DNA of 64,000 bases from Polaribacter sp. SA4-10. Its GTDB lineage: Bacteria > Bacteroidota > Bacteroidia > Flavobacteriales > Flavobacteriaceae. The stretch is taken from assembly GCA_949519155.1 (NCBI GenBank), contig CATIQU010000035.1, forward strand, positions 124,001 through 188,000, given 5' to 3'. Numbering within the stretch: position 1 is the first letter of the stretch; the number at the start of each line of letters is the position of its first letter. The translations under genes were made by a program, and so were the position numbers. Under the pieces are notes generated by a model. The model was not told where the DNA came from. It searched no databases and saw nothing but the letters and a program-made list of their open reading frames with translations. Shown piece by piece: positions 41,370 to 50,377 of the stretch.

Positions 41370-42152
41370 TTAACTTCCTGAATATCCTTTCATAATTCCT
41401 CGTTGAGAATTACGGATGAATAAGATGATTTCATCTCTTTCTGTAGTTGCTTCCATTTCTGCTTCAATTTTCTCTAAAGCCTGGGTATTATTGTAATTAC
41501 TTTGATATAAAATTCTGTAAATATTCTGAATTTCTCTAATTTTTTCGGTACTAAAACCTCTTCTTCTTAATCCAATTGAATTAATTCCTACATATGACAG
41601 TGGTTCTTTTCCTGCTTTCGTAAATGGAGGTACATCTTTTCTAACTAAAGAACCTCCAGAAACCATTGCATGATCTCCAATGTGTATAAATTGATGTACT
41701 GCTGCCAATCCACCAATAATTGCATGTTTGCCAATAATAACATGACCCCCTAAAGCCACTCCGTTTACAACAATCGAATTATCACCTAACACACAATCAT
41801 GTGCAATATGGGCGGTTGCCATAATCAAACAGTTTTTACCAATTTCTGTTTTACCAGACGCATTGGTTCCTCTGTTAATCGTTACACATTCTCTAATGGT
41901 TGTATTGTCGCCAATAACCGTTAAAGAGTCTTCTCCTTCAAATTTTAAATCTTGTGGAATAGCGGAAATAACAGCTCCTGGAAAAATTCTACAATCTTTT
42001 CCAATTCTTGCACCTTCCATAATAGTAACATTAGAGCCGATCCAAGTTCCAGAACCAATGATTACATTGTTATGAATTGTGGTAAAAGGTTCAATAACTA
42101 CATTTCTGGCTATTTTTGCTTGCGGATGTACGTAGGCTAGTGGTTGATTCAT
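41370..42152 (-). CDS. lpxA: Acyl-[ACP]-UDP-N-acetylglucosamine O-acyltransferase
   Basis: Hexapeptide repeats, GKNCLIMATAHIAHDCVLGDNSIVVNGVALGGHV, VGINSIGLRRRGFS. Confidence 0.96.
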   Translation of the reverse strand: MNQPLAYVHPQAKIARNVVIEPFTTIHNNVIIGSGTWIGSNVTIMEGARIGKDCRIFPGAVISAIPQDLKFEGEDSLTVIGDNTTIRECVTINRGTNASGKTEIGKNCLIMATAHIAHDCVLGDNSIVVNGVALGGHVIIGKHAIIGGLAAVHQFIHIGDHAMVSGGSLVRKDVPPFTKAGKEPLSYVGINSIGLRRRGFSTEKIREIQNIYRILYQSNYNNTQALEKIEAEMEATTERDEIILFIRNSQRGIMKGYSGS

Positions 42153-42155
42153 GTA

Positions 42156-43547
42156 TTATTTAATTTTAGAAATTTGCGCCATTAATTCTGCTTCAGCAAC
42201 AACCTTCCCGTTTGCATATGCATAGGCTTGCATGTGACAGATCCCTCTTCTAATAGGCGTTATTAAGTCGCATTTAAAAATTAGTGTATCTCCTGGCAAT
42301 ACTTTCTGTTTAAACTTAACATTGTTCATTTTCATGAAAAAAGTTAAATAATTTTCTGGATCTGATACGGTACTCAACACTAAAATACCTCCACATTGCG
42401 CCATTGCTTCTACTTGTAATACACCAGGCATTACTGGTGATCCTGGAAAATGCCCAACAAAAAAATCCTCATTCATTGTTACATTTTTCATTCCAACAAC
42501 ATGGGTTGGTGAAAGTTCTAAAACACGATCCACCAATAAAAAGGGAGGCCTGTGTGGTAAAACTTCCATTATTTGATGAATGTCTAACAATGGTGGTAGA
42601 CTTAAATCGTATTGTGGCACCTTATTTCTTTTCTCTAGTTTTATAATCTGAGCTAATTTTTTTGCAAACTGAGTGTTCACTTGATGCCCCGGTTTGTTTG
42701 CGATGATTTTCCCTCTAATTCTTGTACCAACTAGAGCCAAATCACCAATTACATCCAAAAGCTTATGTCTTGCCGCTTCATTTGCCCAATGCAATTCTAG
42801 GTTGTCTAGAATCCCGTTAGATTGGACTGAGATTTCTTCTTTATTAAATGCTTTTTTTAATTTCAGCATTGTGCTTTCTGACAATTCTTTATCAACATAT
42901 ACAATGGCATTGTTTAAATCGCCTCCTTTAATAAGGTCGTTTTCTAAAAGCATTTCTATTTCATGCAAAAAACTAAATGTTCTTGCTGCAGCAATTTCTT
43001 CTTTAAAATCTGAAAGTTTCTCTAATGTCGCATTTTGAGTTCCTAATATTTTAGTACCAAAATCTACCATCGTAGTTACTTGATACTCGTCTGATGGCAT
43101 TAGCATAATCTCACTCCCAGTTACTTCATCTTTATAGGAGATAATTTCTTTTACAATATATTCTTCAATATCCTCTTCGAGTTCTATAATACCTGCTTCT
43201 TCTAGTGCTGCTACAAAAAACTTAGACGAACCATCCATAATTGGTGGCTCTGAAGCGTCTATTTCAATCAAAAGATTTTCGATGTCTAAACCAACTGCTG
43301 CTGCTAAGACATGTTCTGATGTTTGTATTTGAACACCATTCTTATCTAAATTTGTTCCTCGTTGGGTATTGACAACATATTCTGCTTTTGCTTCCACCGT
43401 GGGAGTGCCCTCTAGATCCATACGAACAAATGCAAACCCATGATTTGCAGGTGCTGGTTTAAATGTCATGTTCACATTAACTCCTGTGTGTAAGCCTACT
43501 CCTGAAAGAGAAATTTCTTTTTGAATTGTTTTTTGTTTTTTACCCAT
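42156..43547 (-). CDS. lpxC/fabZ: Bifunctional LpxC / FabZ
   Basis: LpxC N-terminus (TIQKEISLSGVGLHTG, SEHVLAA) fused to FabZ (LPHRPPFLLVDRV, HFPGSPVMPGVLQVEAMAQ). Confidence 0.96.
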   Translation of the reverse strand: MGKKQKTIQKEISLSGVGLHTGVNVNMTFKPAPANHGFAFVRMDLEGTPTVEAKAEYVVNTQRGTNLDKNGVQIQTSEHVLAAAVGLDIENLLIEIDASEPPIMDGSSKFFVAALEEAGIIELEEDIEEYIVKEIISYKDEVTGSEIMLMPSDEYQVTTMVDFGTKILGTQNATLEKLSDFKEEIAAARTFSFLHEIEMLLENDLIKGGDLNNAIVYVDKELSESTMLKLKKAFNKEEISVQSNGILDNLELHWANEAARHKLLDVIGDLALVGTRIRGKIIANKPGHQVNTQFAKKLAQIIKLEKRNKVPQYDLSLPPLLDIHQIMEVLPHRPPFLLVDRVLELSPTHVVGMKNVTMNEDFFVGHFPGSPVMPGVLQVEAMAQCGGILVLSTVSDPENYLTFFMKMNNVKFKQKVLPGDTLIFKCDLITPIRRGICHMQAYAYANGKVVAEAELMAQISKIK

Positions 43548-44583
43548 TTGTTTTTATTTTTTGAGCTTTAAACTCTTTTTCGATCGTATTTATTTGTGTT
43601 GCTAGTTGGGGTAAATTTTTGAAATAAACATAACTTTTATTATAATCCTTCGCATTAAAAGCGGGAATTCCGTTCACAATTTGATTCTCTTTTATACTTT
43701 TTGTAATACCTGCCTTTGCCAATATTTTTACATTGTTTCCAATAGACAAATGACCAGAAATACCTACCTGTCCACCAATCATACAATTCTCGCCAATTTT
43801 GGTAGAACCTGCAATCCCTGTTTGCGATGCAATTACCGTGTTTTTTCCAATTGTTACATTGTGTGCAACTTGAACTAGATTGTCTATCTTAACTCCTTTT
43901 CTAATAATTGTTGATCCAAGTGTTGCTCTGTCTATGGTTGCACCTGCACCGATATCTACTTGATCTTCGATAATTACATTTCCAATTTGAGGAACTGCTT
44001 GGTATTCGCCATTTTCATCTGGCGTAAAACCAAAACCATCAGCACCTATAATGGCTCCTGAGTGAATTTTACACTCTTTTCCAATGATGGTATCGGAGTA
44101 TATTTTAACGCCTGCAAATAAGATACTATTATCACCTATAATTGTATTGTCGCCAATATAAACATTGGGATAAACCTTTACATTATCACCTAATTTTACG
44201 TGATTTCCTATATAAGAAAATGCTCCAATGTATTCATCAGATCCAATCGTTGCTGAATCTGAAATATAATGTGGCGTCTCTCTGCCTGTCTTATTATTTT
44301 TTACAGTGTTGTAAAACGTTAATAATTTTGAAAATGATTCATACGCATTTTCTACTTTTATCAAAGTAATACTTACTTTTTTTTCTGGAATGAAACTCTT
44401 ATTAACAATAGCAATAGAGGCATTTGTCTCATATAAATAGGAGTTGTATTTTGGATTTGATAAAAAAGTCAATGACCCTTTTTCTCCTTCTTCTATTTTA
44501 GATAATTTTGAAACTTCTGCTGCCGGGTTCCCAACAACTTCTCCTTCTAATATCTCTGCTATTTGTTCGGCTGTAAATTTCAT
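43540..44583 (-). CDS. lpxD: UDP-3-O-(3-hydroxymyristoyl)glucosamine N-acyltransferase
   Basis: KLSKIEEGEKGSLTFLSNPKY, GADGFGFTPDENGEYQAVPQIGNV, IDRATLGSTII. ATG at 44583. Confidence 0.95.
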   Translation of the reverse strand: MKFTAEQIAEILEGEVVGNPAAEVSKLSKIEEGEKGSLTFLSNPKYNSYLYETNASIAIVNKSFIPEKKVSITLIKVENAYESFSKLLTFYNTVKNNKTGRETPHYISDSATIGSDEYIGAFSYIGNHVKLGDNVKVYPNVYIGDNTIIGDNSILFAGVKIYSDTIIGKECKIHSGAIIGADGFGFTPDENGEYQAVPQIGNVIIEDQVDIGAGATIDRATLGSTIIRKGVKIDNLVQVAHNVTIGKNTVIASQTGIAGSTKIGENCMIGGQVGISGHLSIGNNVKILAKAGITKSIKENQIVNGIPAFNAKDYNKSYVYFKNLPQLATQINTIEKEFKAQKIKTNG

Positions 44584-44606
44584 AAGGTGCAAAAATATAA
44601 AATTTC

Positions 44607-45908
44607 TTAGGATTGCACTAATTTCATTTGCTTTGGATAACAAACAAAATGTTTAATGACGGGTTTGGTTAGTGCTTGTAAATTTAATTGGTCAGAAGCT
44701 TTTGCAATATCTTTTAATTCTCCATTTTTATTTAAAATCTTAATTGGCATTGACGGGTTGTATGCCTGATTTTGAATTTGCTTTTGAAATACAAAATAAC
44801 GGGCTTCAGTTTCTGATAAATGCATCGTCGATTTTAATTCAGAAATCTTATCGTCAATATCCGTCTCAGAAAAACGCTTTTGTTGGATTTCAACTTTCAA
44901 TAAATTCCGATCAACAATCATTTTCGATAATAAAGACAGAACTCTATCTGAGCTATCAGTCCATTCTTTAATGGCAGACAGAATGTCGTAATCATCTAAC
45001 TTCGAAAATATTTCTAAAGTTTCATCTGTGAAATTTTCTTCTGTAATCTTCGTCGTTAAAAAATAAGTCAATGCTTTGCTTGCAAACAATCGTTCGCCTA
45101 TTTGAGATAATTCTTTTGCTCTTCTTAATACATTTACCAACATGTTCTCAGCTGATAAACCAGTTTTATGCAAATATACTTGCCAATACATTAACCTGCG
45201 TGCAATTAGAAATTTCTCTACAGAGTAAATTCCTTTTTGTTCGATAACCAACTCATCATTTACAACATGAATCATTGCAATTAACCTTTCTGAGGAAATG
45301 TTTCCTTCGGCAACACCTGTATAAAAACTGTCTCTTTTTAAATAGTCCAACCGATCAATATCTAATTGGCTTGAAATTAATTGATTTAAAAATTTTCGTG
45401 GATACTTCCCTTCGAAAACATTGATTGCCATTGTAAGCTGACCGTTGAATTCTGCATTCAATTTTTTCATAAATTTCAAAGATATTTCCTCATGAGAAAT
45501 ACCATCAACAATGCTATGCTCTAATGCATGAGAGAAAGCACCATGACCTATATCATGTAATAATATAGCAATATATAAAGCGTTTGCTTCGTCATTAGAA
45601 ATTTTAACTTCTTTGAAACGCAATACCTGCAATGCTTTTTGCATTAAATGTAAGCAACCAATTGCATGATGAAAACGGGTGTGATTTGCTCCTGGATACA
45701 CTAAGTTAGAAAAGCCCATTTGAGAAACTCTTCGCAATCTTTGAAAATAGGGATGCTCTATAATATCGAATAATAATGAATTCGGAATATTCGTGAATCC
45801 ATAAATAGGATCGTTTAAAATTTTTAATTTATTTGATTTCAATTTTCTCTTTCTGTTGATTCTACGGCAAAATACAAACAATAGTTTAGAACTTAATTTT
45901 ATTGGCAA
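44607..45908 (-). CDS. HD-domain phosphohydrolase-like protein
   Basis: RFHHAIGCLHL and LLHDIGHGAFSHALEH HD motifs. N-terminus uncertain. Confidence 0.9.
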   Translation of the reverse strand: MPIKLSSKLLFVFCRRINRKRKLKSNKLKILNDPIYGFTNIPNSLLFDIIEHPYFQRLRRVSQMGFSNLVYPGANHTRFHHAIGCLHLMQKALQVLRFKEVKISNDEANALYIAILLHDIGHGAFSHALEHSIVDGISHEEISLKFMKKLNAEFNGQLTMAINVFEGKYPRKFLNQLISSQLDIDRLDYLKRDSFYTGVAEGNISSERLIAMIHVVNDELVIEQKGIYSVEKFLIARRLMYWQVYLHKTGLSAENMLVNVLRRAKELSQIGERLFASKALTYFLTTKITEENFTDETLEIFSKLDDYDILSAIKEWTDSSDRVLSLLSKMIVDRNLLKVEIQQKRFSETDIDDKISELKSTMHLSETEARYFVFQKQIQNQAYNPSMPIKILNKNGELKDIAKASDQLNLQALTKPVIKHFVCYPKQMKLVQS

Positions 45909-45983
45909 TATTTTATCATTTTAAAGCAGAGAAACCTATAACAATTGAATACTTTTATCGTTAGAGTTTAAAATTGATACAAT

Positions 45984-47531
45984 ATGACAACGATACAGAT
46001 ATTATGGGTAGATGATGAAATCGATTTATTGAAACCACATATTTTATTTTTAGAACGAAAAAATTACGAAGTTACCCGGTGCACAAACGGTGCAGATGCA
46101 ATAGATTTAGTTGACGAAAAGAATTTTGATGTTGTTTTTTTGGATGAAAACATGCCTGGCCTTTCTGGTTTAGCAACACTTTCTGAAATTAAACAAAAAC
46201 AGCCGAATTTACCGATTGTAATGATTACAAAAAGTGAAGAAGAATATATAATGGAAGAGGCAATTGGCTCTAAAATTGCAGACTATTTAATTAAACCAGT
46301 CAATCCCAACCAAATCTTACTTACCTTAAAGAAAAACCTAGACCATTCTCGGCTAGTTTCTGAAAAAACAACTTCCAACTATCAACAAGAGTTTCGAAAA
46401 ATTGCAATGGATTTGGCAATGGTCAATTCGTATGAAGATTGGATTGAATTATATAAAAAACTAATTCACTGGGAATTAGAATTAGAAAACATCAGTGACT
46501 CTGGAATGTTGGGTATTTTAGAAAGTCAGAAACAAGAAGCCAATACGCAATTCTTTAAATTCATTAAAAAAAATTATGAAGATTTTCTTACTGCTCATGA
46601 CAAACCAACTTTTTCACATACCTTATTTAAAGATTATGTAGCGCCCGAATTAATTAAAGAGCAAGGTGTCTTGTGGGTTATTGTTGACAATCTTCGCTAT
46701 GATCAATATCGAATTTTAGAACCAATAATTAATAATCATTACAAAAAAGAAGAAGAACATTCCTATTTTTCCATCCTACCAACAGCAACTCAATATGCGA
46801 GAAATGCTATTTTCTCTGGATTGATGCCTTCAGAAATGGAAAAAAAACATCCCAATTTTTGGAAAAATGATACTGATGAAGGCGGAATGAACCTCTTTGA
46901 AAATGAATTTTTAACAGCACAAATAAAACGCTTAGGATTAGACATTAAACACGAATACTATAAGATTACCTCTTTAAAAAACGGAAAAGAATTGGCAGAC
47001 AATTATAACGGCACCAAGCAAAACGACTTAACTGCTGTGGTTTATAATTTTGTTGACATGCTCTCTCATTCTAAAACAGAAATGGAAGTGATTAAAGAAT
47101 TGGCTGGAGATGACAAAGCATACCGGTCTTTAACACTCAGTTGGTTTAAAAATTCTCCTTTGTTTGAAATCATACAAAAAGCACAATTATTAGGGCAGAA
47201 ATTGATTATCACTACAGATCACGGAACCATTAATTGTAAAAACCCGACCAAAGTAATTGGTGATAAAAACATCAGTGCGAACCTACGTTACAAAACAGGA
47301 AGGAGTCTTTCTTATGAAGAAAAAGACGTGTATGCCGTTCGAAATCCAAAAGATATTTTCTTACCAACTATTGCAATGAACAGCCCCTTTATTTTTGCAA
47401 AAGAGGATTTGTTTTTTGCGTATCCAAACAACTTCAATCATTTTGTAAAATATTATAAAAACTCATATCAACATGGTGGAGTTTCTTTGGAAGAAGTTAT
47501 TATTCCATGTGCTATTTATAGCCCAAAATAG
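45984..47531 (+). CDS. porX: T9SS response regulator PorX (receiver plus PglZ/alkaline phosphatase-like domain)
   Basis: ILWVDDEIDLLKPH...VVFLDENMPGLSG receiver, followed by VIVDNLRYDQYRIL and IITTDHGTINCK phosphatase-like motifs. Confidence 0.93.
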   Translation: MTTIQILWVDDEIDLLKPHILFLERKNYEVTRCTNGADAIDLVDEKNFDVVFLDENMPGLSGLATLSEIKQKQPNLPIVMITKSEEEYIMEEAIGSKIADYLIKPVNPNQILLTLKKNLDHSRLVSEKTTSNYQQEFRKIAMDLAMVNSYEDWIELYKKLIHWELELENISDSGMLGILESQKQEANTQFFKFIKKNYEDFLTAHDKPTFSHTLFKDYVAPELIKEQGVLWVIVDNLRYDQYRILEPIINNHYKKEEEHSYFSILPTATQYARNAIFSGLMPSEMEKKHPNFWKNDTDEGGMNLFENEFLTAQIKRLGLDIKHEYYKITSLKNGKELADNYNGTKQNDLTAVVYNFVDMLSHSKTEMEVIKELAGDDKAYRSLTLSWFKNSPLFEIIQKAQLLGQKLIITTDHGTINCKNPTKVIGDKNISANLRYKTGRSLSYEEKDVYAVRNPKDIFLPTIAMNSPFIFAKEDLFFAYPNNFNHFVKYYKNSYQHGGVSLEEVIIPCAIYSPK

Positions 47532-47535
47532 GTTC

Positions 47536-47784
47536 TTATTTTCTTGATTTTATATCTACTAATGTTATCACGATAAACCCTATTGAAAAATCAAGGGCAG
47601 TTTGCAAAAAGAAATAACCAAGAAGTATAACTACAGATGCGCAAGCATAACTATTTTCAACAATGACATAGAATAATGTTAGTCAAAAAAGTAAACTATA
47701 GATAACAGTACTTTTTATAAGAAAGTAGGTTTTGGTGTATTTTTTAGAATGTAAAAAAAAATCAGTAACTTTAACAGGATGCAT
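47536..47784 (-). pseudogene. Small membrane-protein ORF interrupted by one TGA codon (not in the ORF track)
   Basis: Own translation: MHPVKVTDFFLHSKKYTKTYFLIKSTVIYSLLF[TGA 47683-47685]LTLFYVIVENSYACASVVILLGYFFLQTALDFSIGFIVITLVDIKSRK*. Same frame on both sides; hydrophobic segments. Confidence 0.45.
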
Positions 47785-47836
47785 TCAATTCATTGAAAGC
47801 ATGGTTTTTAAGAACTAATTTTTTAAACAATCTGAC

Positions 47837-48409
47837 ATGAAAAAAATTACTATATTCTTACTTCTTCTGTTTTTTGTAAATATCAATTTTTCACAAACGA
47901 GACAAGAAAAGCTATCAAAGGCTGCTTTAATGCTCACAAATGATAGTGTTGTCTACGATCCTAGTTATCTTCCTATTGATTATCCCAACGGAGATGTGCC
48001 AAAAGAAATAGGTGTTTGTACCGACGTTGTCATAAGGACTTTTAGAAAAATTGGGATTGATTTACAAAAAGAGGTTCATGAAGACATGAAACAACATTTT
48101 GAACTCTACCCTAAATTATGGGGCTTAAAGAGGCCCGACACAAATATTGACCATCGAAGAGTTCGCAATCTGATGACTTTTTTCTCAAGAAAAGGAATCG
48201 TAAAAGCCATTACTAAAAACCCAAAGGATTATGTACCTGGAGAAGTTATTTGCTGGAGCTTAGGAGGAGGCATTACACACACAGGTATGGTTGTCAATAA
48301 GAAATCGAAAGATGGCAAACGTTTTTTAATCGTTCATAATATCGGTTCTGGCCAAATTATACAAGACTGTTTGTTTGATTATAAGATCATCGGACACTAT
48401 CAATTTTAA
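47837..48409 (+). CDS. DUF1287-family secreted protein
   Basis: Signal peptide; YPNGDVPKEIGVCTDVVIRTFRKIGIDLQKEVHEDM and THTGMVV. Confidence 0.87.
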   Translation: MKKITIFLLLLFFVNINFSQTRQEKLSKAALMLTNDSVVYDPSYLPIDYPNGDVPKEIGVCTDVVIRTFRKIGIDLQKEVHEDMKQHFELYPKLWGLKRPDTNIDHRRVRNLMTFFSRKGIVKAITKNPKDYVPGEVICWSLGGGITHTGMVVNKKSKDGKRFLIVHNIGSGQIIQDCLFDYKIIGHYQF

Positions 48410-48472
48410 AAATAGTTACAAAAATTCAATTGTCAGGTATTAAAACCCTGTTAGGTTTCTTATTTTTGCGCT

Positions 48473-48880
48473 ATGAACAAGAAGTATTCTTTAAACGATT
48501 TAGCTGCCATTGCAAAAGAAGTGATTGCAATAGCACAACATAAGACTCTATTATTTCGTGGAGAAATGGGGGTCGGAAAAACAACATTGATTAAAGAAAT
48601 TTGCAATGTTTTAGGAATTCAAGATAGGGTTTCCTCCCCTACATTTTCTTTGGTAAACGAATATCATACATCGACAAACGAAGTTGTCTTTCATTTTGAC
48701 TTTTATAGAATCACAAATGAAGAAGAAGCCCTAGATATGGGTATTGAAGAGTATTTGTATCAAAAAAATTGGTGTTTGATTGAATGGCCAGAAAACATTG
48801 AAAATTTACTACCTTTAGATGCTGTTCAAATTCATCTATCTGTTCTAGACGATGGGCAGCGTAACATTCAATTAAACTAA
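48473..48880 (+). CDS. tsaE: tRNA threonylcarbamoyladenosine biosynthesis ATPase TsaE
   Basis: FRGEMGVGKTTLIKEI, SSPTFSLVNEY, FHFDFYRI, LIEWPENI. Confidence 0.96.
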   Translation: MNKKYSLNDLAAIAKEVIAIAQHKTLLFRGEMGVGKTTLIKEICNVLGIQDRVSSPTFSLVNEYHTSTNEVVFHFDFYRITNEEEALDMGIEEYLYQKNWCLIEWPENIENLLPLDAVQIHLSVLDDGQRNIQLN

Positions 48881-48885
48881 ATTAT

Positions 48886-50082
48886 ATGAGTTCATTTTCT
48901 CCCTTCAGTAAAGAAGAATTGTTACCCCAGACAGAAATGCTTGAAATTAAAAAACGAAAAGGAACTTTGTTTATTGGATTACCAAAAGAATCTCACCTAG
49001 GCGAAAAAAGGGTTTGCCTAACACCTGATGCCGTTGGTGCGTTTACGATTCACGGGCATCGAATTGTTGTAGAAACTGGTGCTGGAGATGGCGCAAACTA
49101 TACCGACAAAGAATATGCAGATGCGGGAGCAAAAATCTCTTACAATACAGAAGAAGCATTTAAATGTAACATTATTCTAAAAGTAGCACCACCAACAGAA
49201 GAAGAAATTGGATATATAAATCCACAAGCAATTTTAATTTCTTCTTTACAATTAAAGACACAAAACAAACAATATTTCGAAAGTTTAGTAAAAAAAAGGA
49301 TTACTGCAATTGCTTTTGACTACATTAAAGATGAAGAAGGAGCCTATCCAATTGTAAAATCACTGAGTGAAATTGCAGGAACAGCTTCTGTTTTAATTGC
49401 TGGTGAGTTGATGAGTGGAGTGAATAAAGGAAATGGATTGCTTTTTGGGAATATTGGAGGCGTACCCCCAACGGGTGTTGTTATTTTAGGCGCCGGCACC
49501 GTCGGAGAATTTGCAGCCAGAACCGCTATTGGACTTGGCGCAAGAGTAAAAGTTTTTGACAATTCGATTACTAAATTACGAAGATTACAACAGTGTTTAA
49601 ATACACCCATATATACATCTACTGTACAACCGAAATCACTCGCCAAAGCATTAATGCGATGCGATGTTGCCATTGGTGCAATTCGAGGAAAAAACAGATC
49701 CCCTATTATTGCTACAGAATCAATGATTGAAAACATGAAAGAAGGTGCTGTCATTGTTGATGTGAGTATTGACAGAGGTGGTTGTTTTGAAACATCAAAC
49801 ATTACAACACATAAAACGCCAACATTTATCAAACATGGCGTTGTGCATTATTGCGTACCAAATATTCCTGCACGCTATGCAAGAACCGCATCGGTGTCGA
49901 TTAGTAATATTTTTACTCCTTATTTATTGAATATAGCAGATGAAGGTGGATTTGAAAATACTGCTCGGTTTGACAAAAGTTTAAGAAATGGCATGTACTT
50001 TTATCACGGTGTTCTTACCAATAGAACAGTCGCAGATTGGTTTGATCTTCCTTTTAGAGATATTAACTTATTGATATCATAA
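48886..50082 (+). CDS. ald: Alanine dehydrogenase
   Basis: GLPKESHLGEKRVCLTPDAV, VVILGAGTVGEFAARTAIGLGA, NIPARYARTAS. Confidence 0.93.
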   Translation: MSSFSPFSKEELLPQTEMLEIKKRKGTLFIGLPKESHLGEKRVCLTPDAVGAFTIHGHRIVVETGAGDGANYTDKEYADAGAKISYNTEEAFKCNIILKVAPPTEEEIGYINPQAILISSLQLKTQNKQYFESLVKKRITAIAFDYIKDEEGAYPIVKSLSEIAGTASVLIAGELMSGVNKGNGLLFGNIGGVPPTGVVILGAGTVGEFAARTAIGLGARVKVFDNSITKLRRLQQCLNTPIYTSTVQPKSLAKALMRCDVAIGAIRGKNRSPIIATESMIENMKEGAVIVDVSIDRGGCFETSNITTHKTPTFIKHGVVHYCVPNIPARYARTASVSISNIFTPYLLNIADEGGFENTARFDKSLRNGMYFYHGVLTNRTVADWFDLPFRDINLLIS

Positions 50083-50377
50083 ATAAAAATCAACCTTTTT
50101 TTTGGACGTCCTATTTTACTTTAATTTAAATAGCTGCTGTTTTACTATAAGCAAATACACTCGTAGTAACATTTTTTGACGAACTACTTTATACAAATTT
50201 TAATTCTCTTCTAAAAAAGAAACAACCCGTTCTATTTAAGACAAATTCAGTTTCTCTAAAATGAATTATATTTTTAATGAATAATAATATATATTAATAA
50301 ATTACAGTCCCCTATTATTCGTTTAAATAATGCTTTAAAAGCATAAAGAAAAATTCTTATTTAAAAGTAGTAGTCAA

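Noticed and set aside
42694-43038. 114-aa plus-strand ORF opposite lpxC-fabZ
   Set aside because: Antisense shadow ORF with no family resemblance.
47683-47685. TGA as selenocysteine or reassigned Trp
   Set aside because: No SECIS-like context was identified and other genes here terminate normally at TGA (for example 31615-31617), so reassignment is unlikely; nonsense mutation is simpler.
49344-49832. 162-aa minus-strand ORF inside ald
   Set aside because: Antisense shadow ORF of a well-supported alanine dehydrogenase; no recognisable motif.
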